DNA of 64,000 bases, taken from NCBI GenBank assembly GCA_963775835.1, contig CAVZKV010000012.1, positions 62,001-126,000 on the forward strand, in the 5' to 3' direction. The notes under the pieces were generated by a model. That model saw nothing but the letters and a program-made list of their open reading frames with translations, was not told the origin of the DNA and did not search any database. Positions 51,026-61,798 of this stretch are shown here, piece after piece; within the stretch, counting starts at the first letter, position 1; the number at the start of each line of letters is the position of its first letter. This stretch comes from AWTP1-13 sp963775835. GTDB taxonomy: Bacteria > Pseudomonadota > Alphaproteobacteria > Rhizobiales > Hyphomicrobiaceae. The translations under genes were made by a program, and so were the position numbers.

Positions 51026-52951
51026 ATGCGCTTTCCGCCTTCCCTGATTGATGAGATCCGCACGCGGCTGCCCGTCAGCCAGGTGGTGGGGCGGAAGGTT
51101 TCGCTCAAGCGCGCCGGCCGCGAGCTCAAGGGCCTGTCGCCCTTCAAGCAGGAGAAGACGCCCTCGTTTTTTGTCAACGACCACAAGGGCTCGTGGTTTG
51201 ATTTTTCCTCAGGCCAGAACGGCGACATCTTTAAGTTCGTGATGCTGACCGAAGGCTTGAGCTTTCCCGAAGCGGTCGAACGGCTGGCCGAGGAGGCCGG
51301 CATTGCCATGCCGAAGGTCTCGCGCCACGAGGCCGAACAGCTGGATGAGCGGGTCCGGCTTTATGCGCTGATGGAGGCTGCCTGCCGCTTTTTCGAGGCG
51401 CAGCTTGCCGCAACCGCCGGCGCCGACGCCCGCGGCTACCTCGAGCGCCGCGGCCTCACGGCCGCGGCCGGCAGCCGCTTTCGCTTGGGTTACGCCCCCA
51501 ACGGCCGTTCGGCGCTCAAGGACCATCTGGCCAAGGCTGGCTACTCCGGACAGGAAATGGCCGCCGCCGGCATGCAGATCGGCGGCGAGGACATTCCGGT
51601 CGCCTACGACCGCTTCCGACACCGCGTCATGTTTCCGATCAGCGACCTGAAGGGCCGCGTCATCGCCTTTGGCGGCCGCGCGCTCGATGCTGGGGCGCCC
51701 GCCAAGTATCTCAACTCGCCGGACACGCCCCTTTTTCACAAGGGCGGCGTCTTGTTCAATGCCGCCAATGCTCGTGGTCCCGCCTTCGACAAAGGTCAGC
51801 TCATCGTCGTTGAAGGCTACATGGACGTGATCGCCTTGGCCGAGGCCGGCTTTGCGCAAACGGTTGCTCCCCTCGGCACCGCGCTCACCGAAAGCCAGTT
51901 GCAGCTGCTGTGGCGTTTGGCGCCTGTGCCCGTGCTGTGCTTTGACGGCGACGCGGCCGGTCGCAACGCCGCCTTCCGCGCCGTCGAGACCGTGCTGCCG
52001 CACTTAACGCCCGGCCACAGCGTTGCATTTGCCTTCCTGCCCGACGGGCTCGACCCGGACGAGCTCATCCGCCAGCACGGCGCCACGGCCTTCGCCGAAG
52101 TGCTCAACAAGACCCGACCGCTGTTCGATGTGCTGGTCGAACGCGAGGAGCGGCGGGGCGAAACGGCGACGCCCGAGCAGCGCGCCTCCTTCGACGCACG
52201 GCTCAAAGCCTTGGTCGCGCGGATTGCCGATCGCGGCGTGCGCGACCACTACGAACGCGAGCTGCGCGCCGTCCTGTGGGCGCGCACGGCCAAGCTCACG
52301 CGCGCGATTGCGGGCAATGACGGGCGCCGCGGGCCCGGCCTCGCCGACCGGCGCCGCAATAATGCCCAGCTCGACTGGCGGGTGGCCGTGCGTGCCACCG
52401 AGCGCACGCGCCTGGGAGGCCTGCCGCGGGCAGCCGCCGGCAGTCCGGCGCCGGTCCGCAGCAACGAGCTGGCGGAGCGCAGCTTGCCGGTACCACCCCG
52501 GGAGGCGCTTATCGTCATGGCGTTGCTAAACCATCCCTGGTTGCTCGAGCAGCACTGCGAAGAGGTCGCCCAGTTGCCCCTGACGGCGAAGCCCTTGGCC
52601 ACCCTGCGCGATGGGCTGCTGGGGCTGCTCAGTCAGGGTACACCTCTTGACGCGGTGCAAATACGCACCCAACTGAGCGCCATCGGTCTCGACAGCATGG
52701 TTGCCACGGCCGAGCGAGCCATCACGCACAAGGGCGACAAGTTTGCCGAACCTGGGACAGCGGCAGCGGAGGTGGAGGCCGGGTGGTTGCATGCGCTCGC
52801 CATGCACAAATCCCAAACCGAGCTAAAGCGCCACTTGCAGGGCTTGGAACGCACCTATGCCGCCGAGCCGTCCGAGGTCGCTTTTGGCCAAATTGTGGAG
52901 ATCCAGCAACAGCTCCTAGAGGCGTTGCGATCGGTGGAGGGCCAGGACTGA
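51026..52951 (+). CDS. dnaG: DNA primase (zinc ligands replaced)
   Basis: 641 residues. Makes RNA primers for replication. N-terminal domain LKGLSPFKQEKTPSFFVND...WFDFSSGQNGDIFKFVMLTEGLSFPEAVERLA matches the zinc-binding domain, but all four ligand positions differ (Ser 38, Lys 41, Asp 59, Ser 62 instead of Cys, His, Cys, Cys). The catalytic core (ARGYLERRGL, RHRVMFPISDLKGRVIAFGGRAL, YLNSPDTPLFHKG) and TOPRIM motifs (VEGYMDVIAL, CFDGDAAG) are intact. A DnaB-binding helical C-terminus follows a basic linker. The frame is open to 50918, but MRFPPSLIDEI is the family start. Confidence 0.95.
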   Translation: MRFPPSLIDEIRTRLPVSQVVGRKVSLKRAGRELKGLSPFKQEKTPSFFVNDHKGSWFDFSSGQNGDIFKFVMLTEGLSFPEAVERLAEEAGIAMPKVSRHEAEQLDERVRLYALMEAACRFFEAQLAATAGADARGYLERRGLTAAAGSRFRLGYAPNGRSALKDHLAKAGYSGQEMAAAGMQIGGEDIPVAYDRFRHRVMFPISDLKGRVIAFGGRALDAGAPAKYLNSPDTPLFHKGGVLFNAANARGPAFDKGQLIVVEGYMDVIALAEAGFAQTVAPLGTALTESQLQLLWRLAPVPVLCFDGDAAGRNAAFRAVETVLPHLTPGHSVAFAFLPDGLDPDELIRQHGATAFAEVLNKTRPLFDVLVEREERRGETATPEQRASFDARLKALVARIADRGVRDHYERELRAVLWARTAKLTRAIAGNDGRRGPGLADRRRNNAQLDWRVAVRATERTRLGGLPRAAAGSPAPVRSNELAERSLPVPPREALIVMALLNHPWLLEQHCEEVAQLPLTAKPLATLRDGLLGLLSQGTPLDAVQIRTQLSAIGLDSMVATAERAITHKGDKFAEPGTAAAEVEAGWLHALAMHKSQTELKRHLQGLERTYAAEPSEVAFGQIVEIQQQLLEALRSVEGQD

Positions 52952-53328
52952 ACGCGGTTTAGACGCCAAGCCCCGCAAAATGGGGATTTCGTCAAGGTCC
53001 CAAATCCCGCTCGACGGCAGGGGCATAAAGGGGCGGGAAACCCCCTTAGGGTAGGAAGGAACACCCGCAGAAACAAACGGTAGGAAATGCGGCGGAAGTT
53101 GTGTATGCCTGCTTCGATTCCCACATTAAGGGCAACCCGAGCATTGCTCCGGCCCTGGCGCATCCGCCGCAGTGGGTTTTATCGACAGGTTCTCACCCGG
53201 CGGGGTAGCCCGCCTGATCGGGGTGGTTTGCCGTTGCGCACTGGTGCGCCGAGGCAGGCCACCGCACAGTTTTGTTGACTTAGCGATGCGTGCGCATCCA
53301 CGGCCAGCGCGGCCCCGGAGCCCTCTAC
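52952..53328. other. Intergenic region between dnaG and rpoD
   Basis: 377 bases without a gene. A weak CCCC/GGGG hairpin follows dnaG near 52971-52987, a GCGCAC/GTGCGC stem lies near 53236-53250, and TTGACT at 53275 could be a -35 element for rpoD though no clear -10 follows. No tRNA was found. Confidence 0.4.
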
Positions 53329-55359
<2,031 letters not shown>

Positions 55360-55638
55360 GGCCCGCCCGGCTCGCAGCGTTGCCCCCAGCGGCCGCCGCT
55401 GGCCCCCTTTGGGGTCCGGGCGGTCGCGGCTGGGGCTGTGCCCCTGCCCAAGGGGCCGCTGGCGGCTGCCGCGCGCGCTTTTTTCCCGGCCGCGACTGGG
55501 CCGGCCACCCACGCGGGGATGGCGGGGCCATGTCGGTCCGCAGCGGCCGAGGGCCGGATCCAACGGTGGGCTTTTGGCGTTGACCCGAGTAGCGCTTCCG
55601 CGCGCGCCCTGCGCCCCTTGAGCGATTGCGAGGCCTCC

Positions 55639-56151
55639 ATGCGTTTCCTGGCGTTTATTGGCCTACTAGCGATCATCGGTGTCATCCTCGTGGGTGGCTA
55701 TTTCTTTGGCGGCTTCTTCGATGTCGGGGCCAGCTGGGAGGACCCGCAGCCGGTCGTGGCGGCCTTGAGCCGCGTTCGCACCGCCTCGATTTCCCGACGC
55801 GCCCGCGACCAGCCGCCGATCGCCCTCGACGAGGCCGCCACCATCAGCAGCGGGGCGCGCCAATTCGCCAAATACGGCTGCAGCGCCTGTCACGGCGCGC
55901 CGGGTGTTGGCTGGTCCAAGTTTTCCGAGGGGCTCAACCCCGGCCCGCCCGACCTCAAGGAGATCGCCGCTGAGCGCGACCCGGCGGCGCTGTTCTGGGT
56001 GGTGAAGAATGGGATCCGCATGACCGGCATGCCGAGCTTTGCCAAGGCCGGCGTTCCCGACAATGAGCTGTGGCAAATCGTGGCCTTCGTGAAGAAGCTG
56101 CCAAGCGTGTCGGAGGCCGACTACCAGAGCTGGACGGCGGCGGCGCAATGA
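55639..56151 (+). CDS. Membrane-anchored c-type cytochrome
   Basis: 170 residues. N-terminal helix FLAFIGLLAIIGVILVGGYFFGG anchors it to the membrane. A class I heme domain follows: SGARQFAKYGCSACHGAPG with CSACH at 81-85, DLKEIAAERDPAALFWVVKNGIRMTGMPSFA with the distal Met, and LWQIVAFVKKLPSVSEADY. A small electron carrier. No oxidase or dehydrogenase is adjacent; the closest redox enzyme is the molybdenum hydroxylase 2 kb away, which can pass electrons to cytochromes. Confidence 0.9.
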   Translation: MRFLAFIGLLAIIGVILVGGYFFGGFFDVGASWEDPQPVVAALSRVRTASISRRARDQPPIALDEAATISSGARQFAKYGCSACHGAPGVGWSKFSEGLNPGPPDLKEIAAERDPAALFWVVKNGIRMTGMPSFAKAGVPDNELWQIVAFVKKLPSVSEADYQSWTAAAQ

Positions 56152-56169
56152 GCGGTGCGGCCCGCAGCA

Positions 56170-57366
56170 TCAGTGATATTCGAGCCGCGCCGTGGGAGCA
56201 TCAACTGGCCGCATCATCGTCGGCGCCTTCAAATAGGGCCCAGGTTCCCCGTCGGGGCCGACGATCAGCGTCGCCCCGCGTTTGGCGCTGTCCAGGGCCG
56301 CCAAGAGGTTGATCGGAGCGTAGCGCTTCTTGGCCGGCAGTTTGCGCGTTTCCAGATAACGCAAGAGCGCGCTCCAATGCAGCATTTCGCCGATGGTTTG
56401 CGAATGCGGTCGCACCCGCGCCAGTCGAATGCGCAGGGCACCTGGCTTTACCGAGCAGCGGTTGATAATGCGAATAAGCGGCCGCCGGATGCTGCGCCAG
56501 TATAGCCACGTGCGCGGCTCATAGAGCACGCCGCGGTAATCGGGCTCGAGGCGCACGGGCCGCAGGGCGAGTTCCGGACAATAGCGCCGAACGCGCTTGA
56601 GCATCCAGTCGAGCGTCAGGTCCGATAAGCCCTTGTCCTCGCAACCACCGCCGACGTTGGCGTGCACCCCGGGAAACCAAACCTGCTCGACCGTTTGATA
56701 TCCCCCACGCCGGGGTACGTCCCAGACGGCGGCTTCGAATTCCAAGCGGTGCTCGTCGATGGCAAGGGCATGACAGGAATGATCGACGATGCTGCACAGT
56801 TCGGTGTCATGAAACTGGAATGACCGGCGACCGACCCAGTTCAGCCATTTGCGCGGAATGCCCAGCGAGCCGACGGTGTCGAACACGCCGAGGAAACGAA
56901 TGCGAACGTCGGCATAACTCATGGTGCGCAGCTTGGCGTGATCGGAGGGAAAGCGCTCCTTCGGCTTGGTGCGGTAGTAGCGCCAGGCAAAGTTGAGGTT
57001 GTCTTTGTCACACAGTTCCGCGCGCAGCAGGCCGCTCGCGGCAATAAAGCCGCACAGGCTGCGGACGCTAAAAGCCCCCCGTGAATAGCCAAACACATAG
57101 ATCTTGTCGCCGGGACGGTAGGCGAGCGAGAGGAAGCGATAGGCGCCCAGAATGTTGGCACTGAGACCCTGCCCGGTGATGCCACCGGCCAGGCGCCGCA
57201 AGAGATTGCCGCCCGTACCGACGCCGGCATCGTAATAAAGCTGTTGGGCGCTGTGGCCGGTCCGGCGCAGGTCGACCAAATCGGACAGGATCGCCACATT
57301 GGTCTGCGGCGCCGTGCTGTCGGCATTGTTCCAGGTGCCATCTAGGCAAACGACCAGGTTGGCCAT
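56170..57366 (-). CDS. DUF2235 domain-containing alpha/beta hydrolase-like protein
   Basis: 398 residues. MANLVVCLDGTWNNADST...TNVAIL, YYDAGVGTGGN, GQGLSANILGAYRFLSLAYRPGDKIYVFGYSRGAFSVRSLCGFI with the nucleophile elbow GYSRG (S95), FLGVFDTVGSLGIP and ALAIDEHR complete the DUF2235 pattern. Some relatives are Tle1-type phospholipase effectors of type VI secretion; others are free-standing and unstudied. No secretion or immunity gene is adjacent, so an effector role is not supported here. Confidence 0.88.
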   Translation of the reverse strand: MANLVVCLDGTWNNADSTAPQTNVAILSDLVDLRRTGHSAQQLYYDAGVGTGGNLLRRLAGGITGQGLSANILGAYRFLSLAYRPGDKIYVFGYSRGAFSVRSLCGFIAASGLLRAELCDKDNLNFAWRYYRTKPKERFPSDHAKLRTMSYADVRIRFLGVFDTVGSLGIPRKWLNWVGRRSFQFHDTELCSIVDHSCHALAIDEHRLEFEAAVWDVPRRGGYQTVEQVWFPGVHANVGGGCEDKGLSDLTLDWMLKRVRRYCPELALRPVRLEPDYRGVLYEPRTWLYWRSIRRPLIRIINRCSVKPGALRIRLARVRPHSQTIGEMLHWSALLRYLETRKLPAKKRYAPINLLAALDSAKRGATLIVGPDGEPGPYLKAPTMMRPVDAPTARLEYH

Positions 57367-57484
57367 GCTTGCCCCCTCGACCCCCTCGCCCCCTCTCGAC
57401 CCCTAGGCCGCCACGCGCGGCGCCAAGCATTCGGGTAAGTGTGCACTGATTCTTGCCGCGCGCGCCTCGGCAGCCCCCGCCGGG

Positions 57485-57509
57485 CGGCGCCTTTGCGCCG
57501 GCTTTTTTT
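57485..57509 (+). terminator. Orphan rho-independent terminator
   Basis: Stem CGGCGC/GCGCCG with a 4-base loop, then GC and seven T. No plus-strand gene ends near it; the neighbouring gene is on the minus strand. Possibly a leftover from a lost gene. Confidence 0.6.
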
Positions 57510-57546
57510 GTGAGGACTTTTTTTGTGTGGACTTTATTGTGAGGAT
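57503..57546 (+). repeat. 15-bp tandem repeats after the orphan terminator
   Basis: TTTTTTTGTGAGGAC, TTTTTTTGTGTGGAC, TTTATTGTGAGGAT: the T-tract of the terminator is the start of the first unit, so the terminator tail was duplicated. Confidence 0.7.
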
Positions 57547-57857
57547 TGTGGCGGCTTTCGCGGTGTCAACGCCAACGCCGACTCCCGGCGCCGGCAGGCG
57601 TCCCCCGTGGCATGCCACGGCACCCCGGAGGATCGCCCGCAGGCACAAGAGTGCCCAGCCGGTTTGGCGCGCGACCCTGCGACGAGGGGTGGTGGGCTTA
57701 ATCCCACGCCGCTTAGGGCCGTGGCCGCATCAGGGTCGCCGCGCCACACGTCACGCGCTTGTGATCGAGCTCGCCACAACGCCCCCTTGAAATCCGAAGT
57801 ACAGTGAACACGCACTGGACCCCGGTTAGGACCTTTCAATCGCCTTGCAGCTCGGCT

Positions 57858-57884
57858 ATCGGCGCCATTGCCTGTGGCGCCGAT
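57858..57884. other. Perfect 10-bp stem-loop in the iorAB leader
   Basis: ATCGGCGCCA, loop TTGCCTG, TGGCGCCGAT. No T-run follows. Either an RNA structure in the leader or a dyad operator. Confidence 0.45.
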
Positions 57885-58022
57885 GACATCGGCGGCCGGA
57901 ATTTGTCGGCCAGGAAATAAGAGGGTCCACGTCTTCGTTTTGCCAGGCTGGCGTGCGTCAGACTGGCGGCGCGAAAGCATGAGCGCCTCGCGTATGGGAA
58001 CTGCGGCCAAGGAGGTAAATCA

Positions 58023-58475
58023 ATGGCAAATTTACGGGTGAATGGACAGGAGCGCACCTACGACGGAGATCCGTCGATGCCGCTCTTGTGGTACCTGCGC
58101 GATGAGCTGGCCATGATCGGGACCAAGTTCGGTTGCGGCGTCGGCCTGTGCGGCGCGTGCACGGTGCATATCGACGGCGCGGCCCAGCGTGCGTGCATGG
58201 TGCAAATGTCGGAAGCCGCCGGCAAGGCCATCACCACCATTGAAGGCCTGCATCCCAAAAACGAGCATCCGGTCCAGATTGCCTGGCGCGAGGTCAGCGT
58301 TCCGCAGTGCGGGTACTGCCAGACCGGCCAGATCATGCAGGCGGCGGCGCTGTTGGCAAAGAAACCGGCGCCAACCGACGAGGAGATTACCGCCGGCATG
58401 ACCGGAAACCTCTGTCGCTGCGGCTGCTATCAACGCATCCACGCGGCCGTTCGCGCCGCTGCCAAGGGGGCGTGA
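58023..58475 (+). CDS. (2Fe-2S)-binding subunit of molybdenum hydroxylase (isoquinoline 1-oxidoreductase alpha-like)
   Basis: 150 residues after a perfect AAGGAGG. Plant-type ferredoxin domain with C38, C43, C46, C58 (KFGCGVGLCGACTVHIDG), then a helical domain with C96, C99, C131, C133 (PQCGYCQTGQIMQAA and GNLCRCGCYQRIHAAV). Passes electrons from the molybdopterin subunit encoded immediately downstream. Together the two subunits match IorA/IorB-type aldehyde or N-heterocycle oxidoreductases, which use no FAD subunit and give electrons to a cytochrome c. Confidence 0.93.
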   Translation: MANLRVNGQERTYDGDPSMPLLWYLRDELAMIGTKFGCGVGLCGACTVHIDGAAQRACMVQMSEAAGKAITTIEGLHPKNEHPVQIAWREVSVPQCGYCQTGQIMQAAALLAKKPAPTDEEITAGMTGNLCRCGCYQRIHAAVRAAAKGA

Positions 58476-58476
58476 C

Positions 58477-60786
58477 ATGACCGAGCTCAGCACGCATAGC
58501 AAAATTACGATCAGCAATGTCAGCCGCCGCAATCTGTTGAAGGGTGTGGCCGCCACGGGTGGGCTCGTGCTTGCCGCCCAGTTAACGGGCGTGAAAGGCG
58601 CGCTTGCCGGCTATCCGACCGGCGCCTCCGCCATGCCCAATGGCGTCGTCTCTGACCCGAAGATCTTCGTCTCGATCGGCAATGATGGCATCGTCAGCAT
58701 CGTCGCCGCCCGCGCCGAAATGGGGACGGGCGCGGCGCGCACCGCGCTGCCAATGATGGTTGCCGATGAGATGGGCGCCGACTGGGCGCGCGTCCGCGTC
58801 GTGCAATCACCCGGCGATGAGAAGACCTACGGCAATCAGGATACCGACGGTTCGCGCAGCGTGCGCCACTTCATTCAGCCGATGCGCCAGTGTGGCGCGG
58901 CGGCACGGCAGATGCTGGAAGCGGCCGCTGCCAAGAAGTGGGGCGTCGACGTTGGCGAGGTCGAGACGCAGGTGCACGAAGTCGTGCACAAACCATCCGG
59001 TCGCAAACTGGGCTTCGGCGAGCTCGCCGCCGATGCCGCCGCGCTGCCGGTGCCGGCGGAAGACAAGATCAAGCTCAAGGACGTCAGTGCCTTCCGCTAT
59101 ATCGGCAAGGGCAACGTTCGCCCGACCGACCAGGTGGACATCACCACCGGGCATGCCGTCTACGGACAGGACATCATGCTGCCGGGCATGAAGTTCGCCG
59201 TCGTTGCCAGGCCGCCCGTCGTCGGCGGCAAAGTGGCCTCCCTCGACAGCAGTGCGGCCATGAAAGTGCCGGGTGTGGAAAAGATCGTCACCCTGCAGCC
59301 GACACCGGCGCCCTACAAGTTCAACCCGTTGGGCGGCGTTGCCGTGATCGGCAAGAACACCTGGGCGGTACTCAAGGGTCGCGAGGCGCTCAAGATCACC
59401 TGGGATGCGGGACCCAACAAGGTCTACGACTCGAAGGCCTATCGCGCCCAGCTCGAGGAGAGCGTCAAAAAGCCCGGCAAGGTCGAGCGCAACGTCGGCG
59501 ATGTCGACAAGGCGCTGGCGTCCGCGGCCAAGGTCATCACGGCCGAATACTATGCTCCCCACATTCATCACGCGACCATGGAGCCTCCGGCGGCCGCGGC
59601 GCGCATGACGAATGGTAAATGGGAAGTGTGGGCCCCGGTGCAAAGCCCCGGGCAGGCGCGTGACGATATCGCCAAAGCGCTGGGCGTCAAGCCCGAGGAG
59701 ATGCAGCTCCACACCACCCTGCTCGGCGGTGGTTTCGGGCGCAAATCCAAGTGCGACTTTGCCATCGAGGCGGCGTTGCTCTCCAAAGAGATGGGTGGCA
59801 CGCCGGTCAAGGTGGTGTGGACGCGCGAGGACGACCTGCAGCACGGCTTCTATCACACCGTGACCGCAGAGCGCTTCGAAGCGGGCCTCGACGCCAACAA
59901 CAAAATCGTTGCTTGGCGGCATCGCAGCGCTGCGCCGTCGATCCTGTCCACCTTCGCGCCCGATCCGAAGCATCCCTTCGACATCGAGCTCGGCATGGGT
60001 TGGGTCGACACCCCCTTCGACGTGCCCAACATTCGCATGGAGAGCGGAGAGGCGCAGAGCCACGTTCGCATCGGCTGGTTCAGGTCGGTCAACAACGTGG
60101 TGCACGCATGGTCGACGCAATCCTTCGTGGCCGAAATCGCCCACCAGCTAGGTAAGGATCCCAAAGACTTCCTGCTGGAGCTGATCGGACCGGACCGCAC
60201 CATCGACCCGCGCGAGCAGGTCACCACCAAGTGGTGGAACTACGGCGAACCCTTCGAGACCTATCCGATTCAGACGGGGCGGTTGCGAAGAGTGGCCGAA
60301 CTCGCCGCCAAGGAGGCGGGATGGGGCAAACAGCTGCCGAAGGGGCAGGGGCTCGGCATCGCCGTGCACCGCAGCTTTGTCAGCTACATTGCAACCGTCG
60401 TGCACGTTGAAGTCGGCGACAAGGGGAAGATCACAATTCCTCGCGTCGACACCGCAATCGATTGCGGTTTTTGCGTGCATCCCGAGCGGGTGCGGTCGCA
60501 AATCGAGGGCGCCGCGGTAATGGGCCTGACGCTCGCCAAATACAGCGAGGTCACCGCCAAGAACGGCGCCATCGAGCAGACGAACTTCAACGACTACCAG
60601 CTCGTGCGCATCGACAAGTCGCCGAAGGAGACGCGCGTGCACATCATCGACAATCCCATCGACGTGCCCCCGAGCGGGGTCGGCGAGCCGGGGGTCCCAC
60701 CCTTCGCGCCCGCCTTGTGCAACGCCATCTTCGCCGCCACCGGCAAGCGGCTGCGCCAGCTGCCGATCGGTGATCAGCTGGCCTAA
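58477..60786 (+). CDS. Molybdopterin-binding subunit of molybdenum hydroxylase (isoquinoline 1-oxidoreductase beta-like)
   Basis: 769 residues. SRRNLLKGVAATGGLVLAA is a Tat signal near residue 16-38, so the holoenzyme is exported. Motifs include VSIVAARAEMGTGAARTALPMMVADEMGADW, HIHHATMEPPAAAARM, LLGGGFGRKSKCDFAIEAALLSKE, RVDTAIDCGFCVHPERVRSQIEG, and GEPGVPPFAPALCNAIFAATGKR with the catalytic Glu. Oxidises aldehydes or N-heteroaromatics with water as oxygen source. The start is one base after the small subunit's stop. Confidence 0.93.
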   Translation: MTELSTHSKITISNVSRRNLLKGVAATGGLVLAAQLTGVKGALAGYPTGASAMPNGVVSDPKIFVSIGNDGIVSIVAARAEMGTGAARTALPMMVADEMGADWARVRVVQSPGDEKTYGNQDTDGSRSVRHFIQPMRQCGAAARQMLEAAAAKKWGVDVGEVETQVHEVVHKPSGRKLGFGELAADAAALPVPAEDKIKLKDVSAFRYIGKGNVRPTDQVDITTGHAVYGQDIMLPGMKFAVVARPPVVGGKVASLDSSAAMKVPGVEKIVTLQPTPAPYKFNPLGGVAVIGKNTWAVLKGREALKITWDAGPNKVYDSKAYRAQLEESVKKPGKVERNVGDVDKALASAAKVITAEYYAPHIHHATMEPPAAAARMTNGKWEVWAPVQSPGQARDDIAKALGVKPEEMQLHTTLLGGGFGRKSKCDFAIEAALLSKEMGGTPVKVVWTREDDLQHGFYHTVTAERFEAGLDANNKIVAWRHRSAAPSILSTFAPDPKHPFDIELGMGWVDTPFDVPNIRMESGEAQSHVRIGWFRSVNNVVHAWSTQSFVAEIAHQLGKDPKDFLLELIGPDRTIDPREQVTTKWWNYGEPFETYPIQTGRLRRVAELAAKEAGWGKQLPKGQGLGIAVHRSFVSYIATVVHVEVGDKGKITIPRVDTAIDCGFCVHPERVRSQIEGAAVMGLTLAKYSEVTAKNGAIEQTNFNDYQLVRIDKSPKETRVHIIDNPIDVPPSGVGEPGVPPFAPALCNAIFAATGKRLRQLPIGDQLA

Positions 60787-60835
60787 GGCTCAACCCCGGG
60801 GGCGGGTCGCATCCCGCCCCCGATGGCAACCGTTG

Positions 60836-60873
60836 CCTCGGTCCCAAGGCACCTTGGGGCCGAGGTTTTTTTT
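60836..60873 (+). terminator. Strong rho-independent terminator after iorB-like gene
   Basis: Stem CCTCGGTCCCAAGG with CCTTGGGGCCGAGG (one G-T pair) followed by eight T, 50 bases after the stop codon. Confidence 0.9.
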
Positions 60874-60974
60874 GTGAACGGCGCCCTGGCAATGGCGGCC
60901 GCGGCCTCCGCTCGGTGCTGGACAGGCTTGGCGGGAGGCGCGACAATTCCGCCCTGACAGATCGGATGTGCGAC

Positions 60975-61271
60975 ATGTTTTCGAGCCTGAAAGCGATGTG
61001 GGCCCGCCTGGCGGGCGGGCAAGCTGGCGGCGGCGCGCAACCGGCAATCGAGGCCGTGGAATATAAGGGCTACCGGATTCGCCCTGCCCCCTACCTCTCG
61101 GGCAGCCAGTACCAGACCGCTGGCAGCATCGAGAAGGACACCCCCGAGGGGCTAAAGCAGCATAACTTCATCCGTGCCGATACCTACCCGAGCCGGGAGG
61201 ATGCCATCGCCTTTACGGTATCCAAGGCCAAGCAGATGATCGACCTCCAGGGCGAGCGCATGTTTGGCTGA
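60975..61271 (+). CDS. HlyU family protein
   Basis: 98 residues. VEYKGYRIRPAPYLSGSQYQTAGSIEKDTPEGLKQHNFIRADTYPSREDAIAFTVSKAKQMIDLQGERMF is the HlyU/DUF signature common in alphaproteobacteria. Despite the family name (a haemolysin activator in Vibrio belongs to another fold), there is no helix-turn-helix and the role is unknown. An in-frame ATG three codons earlier is possible. Confidence 0.85.
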   Translation: MFSSLKAMWARLAGGQAGGGAQPAIEAVEYKGYRIRPAPYLSGSQYQTAGSIEKDTPEGLKQHNFIRADTYPSREDAIAFTVSKAKQMIDLQGERMFG

Positions 61272-61798
61272 GCGGCGGCCGCGAAACGCAAGCCACCCGC
61301 CGCGGCATCGACGCCGCCGGCGCCGCCTGCGGCCCGCCACCTCAGCGCTTCTGTTGTGTTAGACAGGGGGCACCCGGACCTTGTCGCAATGGGCACGCCG
61401 CGCGGACATGCGCGACGCTTTCGCTTGATTGCGCGCGTCGCGCGCACCCCCCTGCCCCCCCGTTGAGGTGTTTTGCATCCCCCGCCCGGCACCGCCTTGT
61501 CCAGGCCCCCACCGGGCTCGGTGACGAACGGCATCCGCGTGCGAAAACGTTGCGACCATTTGCAGCTGGGGCCTCGAGCCACCCTTGCCGCCAAGGCGTT
61601 ACCGTCAAAGCAAGCGGCAAGCTCAAGGGCCGACGGCTCCGTCCACGCCGAGGTATCCAATTTGTAATCCACTCTGTCCAAAGTGTAATCGAACCATACC
61701 TTTGCGAGGGCGGCAGCGCGCATATCTAACGGGAGAATGGGTCACTTCAGGTGCCTGGCCCGAGGGACAAATCGTTGCACTCTTCTAGGAGACGCGTA
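61272..61798. other. Gene-free 527-bp stretch upstream of the Do-type protease
   Basis: No gene. The left part is GC-rich with C-runs (61448-61467). Near the protease it becomes AT-richer and carries TGTAATC twice, exactly 21 bp apart (61663 and 61684), typical of a response-regulator site. Confidence 0.45.
61663..61690 (+). promoter_or_regulatory. Direct repeat TGTAATC-N14-TGTAATC
   Basis: Two identical 7-base words two helical turns apart, about 110 bases before the protease start: the usual geometry for an OmpR-type response regulator dimer. The regulator is not in the window. Confidence 0.45.

Larger units (their letters stand above)
57367..58022. other. Gene-free 656-bp stretch upstream of the molybdenum hydroxylase genes
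   Basis: No gene. Contains an orphan plus-strand terminator (57485-57509), tandem repeats directly after it (57503-57546), and a 10-bp perfect stem-loop (57858-57884) 139 bases before the iron-sulfur subunit gene. The promoter of that gene must lie here. Confidence 0.5.

Noticed and set aside
53100..53130. Possible tRNA T-loop (GCTTCGATTCCC) between dnaG and rpoD
   Set aside because: Flanking bases do not form a T-stem, and no acceptor or anticodon arm fits.
56170..57366. Type VI secretion effector role for the DUF2235 protein
   Set aside because: No VgrG, Hcp, PAAR or immunity gene nearby, and many DUF2235 proteins are free-standing.
57403..57648. Small Lys-rich frame on the minus strand (KSTQKKSSQKKPAQ)
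   Set aside because: It is a translation of the tandem repeat and terminator; no ribosome binding site of note.
58807..60144. A 445-codon antisense frame over the molybdenum hydroxylase large subunit
   Set aside because: Shadow frame; no domain.
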